Source: CAYFMS01 sp964491425 (GTDB lineage: Bacteria; Patescibacteriota; Patescibacteriia; UBA9934). Taken from it: DNA of 8,827 bases. This document shows positions 6,926 to 8,827 of this stretch, one piece after another (the first letter of the stretch is position 1; each line of letters opens with the position of its first letter). The DNA lies in the NCBI GenBank assembly GCA_964491425.1, contig CAZBFR010000034.1:1-8827 (forward strand), in the 5' to 3' direction. The notes beneath the pieces were generated by a model. It was not told the DNA's origin, did no database searches, and worked only from the letters and a program-made list of their open reading frames with translations. The position numbers and the translations under genes are program-made.

Positions 6926-7810
6926 TTAACGACCCATGGTCATTAAGCGCTCGACACGCTTTTCCGTTGGAGGGTGTGTCGAGAAAAGCGACGCGAAATT
7001 TGCCTTACCTTTGAACGGCGAGGAAATAAAAAGATGTGCCGTGGCGTGGTTTGCTTTTGTCATTGTCATGTTCGCGTCCGAAATTTTCTTTAGCGCCGAG
7101 GCGAGGCCTTCCGGGTGGCGCGTAAGAAGTGCGCCGGACGCATCGGCGAGATATTCGCGCGAGCGAGAAACCGCGAACTGGATAAGGGACGAAATCATTG
7201 GCGCGATAATCGCGGAGATAATCGCGAAGACAATCATAATTACCGCAAGTTGTCCGCCACCTTTCCGTTCGCCACGGAAAAATGACAAACGAAGAGCGAG
7301 GTCGGACACGAGAACGACGAGTCCAACGAGAACAACGACAAGCGTCATTACGCGGATATCGTAGTTTTTAATATGCGAAAGTTCGTGGGCGAGCACGCCC
7401 TCGAGTTCAAGCTTGTTTAGACGCGAAAGAAGTCCGGTTGTAACGGCAATCGCGCTATGCTCCGGATCTCGACCGGTCGCGAATGCGTTCGGGGCATCGT
7501 CGTTTATTACGTAAAGCTCCGGCATTGGAAGACCGGCGGTAATCGCGAGGTTTTCGACAAGAACGTAAAGTTCGTAGGCATCCGCCTTTGTTACGCGTCT
7601 AGCTCCCGAGGACATGAGCGCAATTTTCTTACTTCCATAGTAAGAGATAAGCGCGTAGACGATCGAGAAGGTTCCTCCGACGATAAAGCTCGAGATAAGA
7701 TCGAGCCCCGCGTAGTAGGAAACGCTCGTAACAAGAAAAATGGCAAAAATAGAAAAGATGAAGAGAAGAACGGCGGTTTTTGTTTTGTTGCGTGAAATGT
7801 CTTTGTACAT
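6926..7810 (-). CDS. htpX: Membrane zinc metalloprotease HtpX (M48B)
   Basis: A 294-residue integral membrane protease, normal HtpX length. Two helices at about 13-33 and 36-57 precede the catalytic region; two more lie at about 153-174 and 187-210. The zinc site is H142-E-L-S-H146, with the third ligand E219 in S-R-E-Y-L-A-D. Other family landmarks are the N-A-F-A-T-G block near 108-113 and the C-terminal T-H-P-P-T-E-x-R-V-x-R-L (278-289). HtpX degrades damaged or misassembled membrane proteins at the cytoplasmic face. It sits between lemA and the AAA+ gene; lemA-htpX pairing is known from many bacteria. The ATG at 7810 is chosen for family length. It lies downstream of a strong hairpin, so expression may depend on read-through from lemA; no separate promoter is convincing. 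No Shine-Dalgarno is present. Confidence 0.95.
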   Translation of the reverse strand: MYKDISRNKTKTAVLLFIFSIFAIFLVTSVSYYAGLDLISSFIVGGTFSIVYALISYYGSKKIALMSSGARRVTKADAYELYVLVENLAITAGLPMPELYVINDDAPNAFATGRDPEHSAIAVTTGLLSRLNKLELEGVLAHELSHIKNYDIRVMTLVVVLVGLVVLVSDLALRLSFFRGERKGGGQLAVIMIVFAIISAIIAPMISSLIQFAVSRSREYLADASGALLTRHPEGLASALKKISDANMTMTKANHATAHLFISSPFKGKANFASLFSTHPPTEKRVERLMTMGR

Positions 7811-7815
7811 AGAAA

Positions 7816-7838
7816 TAAGAAAGGGGCCTTCCGGCCCC
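7816..7838 (-). terminator. Intrinsic terminator or attenuator between lemA and htpX
   Basis: On the minus strand GGGGCC (7838-7833) pairs perfectly with GGCCCC (7828-7823) across a GGAA tetraloop of the GNRA class, followed by TTTCTT. The stem is all G-C, and the T-rich tail runs up to the htpX start. It begins 15 bases after the lemA stop. Because htpX has no obvious promoter of its own, the hairpin may set a high lemA to htpX ratio, or protect the lemA mRNA 3' end. Confidence 0.7.
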
Positions 7839-7853
7839 GATTCTCTTTTACTC

Positions 7854-8408
7854 TTAGAACGAAGCGACCGGCACTTCGTTTGCCGCGTCCGGAGCGTCGA
7901 AGAATTCGTACTTCGTAAATCCGAGGATTCCCGCGATTACATTGTTTGGGAATACTTGAATTTTCGTGTTGAAGTCTCGAACGTTTCCGTTGTAGAAACG
8001 GCGTGACGCTTGGATCTTGTCTTCCGTATCAACGAGCTCTTTTTGGAGGTGCGCGAAGTTTTCGGAAGCTCGGAGTTCAGGGTAGGCTTCGGAAACCGCG
8101 AAAAGCGATTTAAGGCTCTCGGTCAACATGTTTTCCGCTTGAGCGTGTTGCGCCGGGGTCTTTGCACCCATAGCGGCCGATCGCGCTTCGGAAACCTTTG
8201 AGAAGACGCCTTCTTCGTGCTTTGCGTACCCCTTTACCGTGTTAATCAAGTTTGGAATCAAGTCGTAGCGACGCTTGAGTTGGACGTCGATATCTGACCA
8301 AGCTTCGTCAACGCGGTTTCGAAGACGAATAAGTCCGTTAAAGATCGCAATCACCCAAAGAACAAAGAGGGCGACGACGCCGAGGACAATGATGAGAACT
8401 ATTTCCAT
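7854..8408 (-). CDS. lemA: LemA family membrane protein
   Basis: A 184-residue protein of typical LemA size. Residues 3-23 form the N-terminal membrane anchor; the rest is the family's long helical bundle. Landmarks are V-D-E-A-W-S-D-I-D-V-Q-L-K-R-R-Y-D-L-I-P-N-L at 33-54, K-G-Y-A-x-H-E at 59-65, R-R-F-Y-N-x-x-V-R-D-F-N at 136-147, and the F-P-x-N-x-I-A-G segment at 153-160. The short tail ending P-V-A-S-F matches the usual P-x-V-x-F ending. The biochemical role of LemA is not settled; it is often encoded beside htpX, as here. The ATG at 8408 fits the family start. It has its own promoter and about 27 bases of leader without a Shine-Dalgarno, and a strong hairpin follows its stop. Confidence 0.95.
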   Translation of the reverse strand: MEIVLIIVLGVVALFVLWVIAIFNGLIRLRNRVDEAWSDIDVQLKRRYDLIPNLINTVKGYAKHEEGVFSKVSEARSAAMGAKTPAQHAQAENMLTESLKSLFAVSEAYPELRASENFAHLQKELVDTEDKIQASRRFYNGNVRDFNTKIQVFPNNVIAGILGFTKYEFFDAPDAANEVPVASF

Positions 8409-8419
8409 AAGAACGCGGA

Positions 8420-8435
8420 ATTATTAAGGAATAAT
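8420..8435 (-). other. Possible 5'-terminal A-U stem-loop of the lemA mRNA
   Basis: ATTATT (8435-8430 on the minus strand), loop CCTT, AATAAT (8425-8420) form a perfect six-pair inverted repeat. If transcription starts at 8435, as the lemA promoter predicts, the stem sits exactly at the 5' end of the mRNA, where such structures can slow decay. The stem is all A-U and therefore weak; it could also be a protein-binding palindrome or chance. Confidence 0.3.
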
Positions 8436-8441
8436 AGCTTT

Positions 8442-8470
8442 ATGGTAGGATGAATCCCGTAACATGTCAA
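8442..8470 (-). promoter_or_regulatory. lemA promoter
   Basis: On the minus strand a perfect TTGACA (8470-8465) is separated by exactly 17 bases from TACCAT (8447-8442), four of six matches to TATAAT. A start point six bases further on falls at about 8435, giving a leader of about 27 bases before the lemA ATG. The -35 box overlaps the first possible start codon of the divergent phosphohexomutase gene. Confidence 0.6.
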
Positions 8471-8481
8471 CCGATGTTTTT

Positions 8482-8827
8482 ATGAATACAAAGATTTTCG
8501 GAGCCTACGACGTTCGAGGAAAATTAGAGGAGGTGACGCCCGAGGTGGCGGGGCGGGTAGCCGGAGCATTTTTGGCTATTGTTCGCCCTAAAGTTGTCAT
8601 TATCGGGCGGGATATGCGCTCGACAAGCGAGGCGCTCGCGCAGGCGGTTATCGCGGTTTTGACGGGGGCGGGGGTCGAGGTCCGCGATATTGGCCTTTGT
8701 TCAACGTCGATGTTTAGCTTTGCGGTGGCGCGGGGCGGGATTGACGGGGGAATAATGATTACGGCCTCGCACAACCCGGCGGAATATAATGGGATTAAGA
8801 CGGTCCGTGAGCTTGCAAAGCCGGTTT
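8482..8827 (+). CDS. Phosphomannomutase/phosphoglucomutase family, N-terminal part (partial)
   Basis: The reading frame stays open from an ATG at 8482 to the window end, giving 115 codons of an alpha-D-phosphohexomutase. The start, M-N-T-K-I-F-G-A-Y-D-V-R-G, matches the family's I-F-x-x-Y-D-I-R-G opening. The catalytic phosphoserine loop is T-A-S-H-N-P at 94-99, with S96 the residue that carries the phosphate. G-R-D-M-R (42-46) is also typical. These enzymes interconvert hexose 1- and 6-phosphates for cell-surface sugar synthesis. The metal-binding and sugar-specificity motifs lie beyond the window, so mannose, glucose and glucosamine phosphate cannot be told apart. An in-frame ATG at 8464 would add six residues; I prefer 8482 because the family usually starts just before this motif. 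It diverges from lemA. No clear promoter or Shine-Dalgarno of its own is visible. Confidence 0.9.
   Translation, partial: MNTKIFGAYDVRGKLEEVTPEVAGRVAGAFLAIVRPKVVIIGRDMRSTSEALAQAVIAVLTGAGVEVRDIGLCSTSMFSFAVARGGIDGGIMITASHNPAEYNGIKTVRELAKPV

Noticed and set aside
1..8827. CRISPR array, tRNA, rRNA, insertion sequence or phage genes
   Set aside because: No regular short repeats with spacers, no cloverleaf-like segments, no transposase or integrase motifs, and almost no free intergenic space to hold them.

Overview
The window looks like a piece of a Patescibacteria (candidate phyla radiation, CPR) chromosome, probably from a Parcubacteria-type lineage. This rests on four observations. The genes are very tightly packed. 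None of the nine start codons has a recognisable Shine-Dalgarno sequence. A VirB2/T4SS_pilin-like two-helix segment common in CPR genomes is present. Most proteins carry single-helix anchors typical of that group's envelope proteins. No ribosomal or phylogenetic marker is complete here, so the assignment is an inference. All reading frames fit the standard genetic code.

Layout. At the right edge a phosphohexomutase gene (plus strand, cut by the window end) diverges from a minus-strand block that fills the rest. Right to left, the first minus-strand unit is lemA, then htpX, then a ClpC/ClpB-type AAA+ ATPase. A GC-rich hairpin terminator or attenuator lies between lemA and htpX, and a terminator-like hairpin follows the AAA+ gene. 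lemA has a perfect TTGACA -35 box, 17 bases upstream of a weaker -10. This unit looks like membrane and cytosolic protein quality control.

A second minus-strand unit starts at about 4443 from an extended -10 promoter that would give a nearly leaderless mRNA. It encodes five proteins joined by 4-base overlaps or 1-base gaps: an unrecognised membrane protein with a charged helix; a membrane-anchored TolB/WD40-like beta-propeller; a membrane-anchored DsbA-like thiol oxidoreductase (CATC); a 568-residue exported fusion; and the first 17 codons of radA at the left edge. The fusion has a signal peptide, two six-cysteine repeats, a T4SS_pilin-like membrane hairpin and a C-terminal M15 (VanY/VanX-like) peptidase with all zinc and catalytic residues.

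The second unit is the most interesting part. The predicted export topology puts 22 cysteines of the fusion outside the membrane, next to a gene for a disulfide-forming enzyme. It also couples a pilin-like membrane hairpin to a peptidoglycan-cutting domain and is followed by radA. A plausible but untested reading is an envelope machine that opens the wall locally, perhaps for secretion or DNA uptake. A second notable point is that the AAA+ protein appears to have an inactivated second ATPase module while keeping its pore loops and a ClpP-docking tripeptide.
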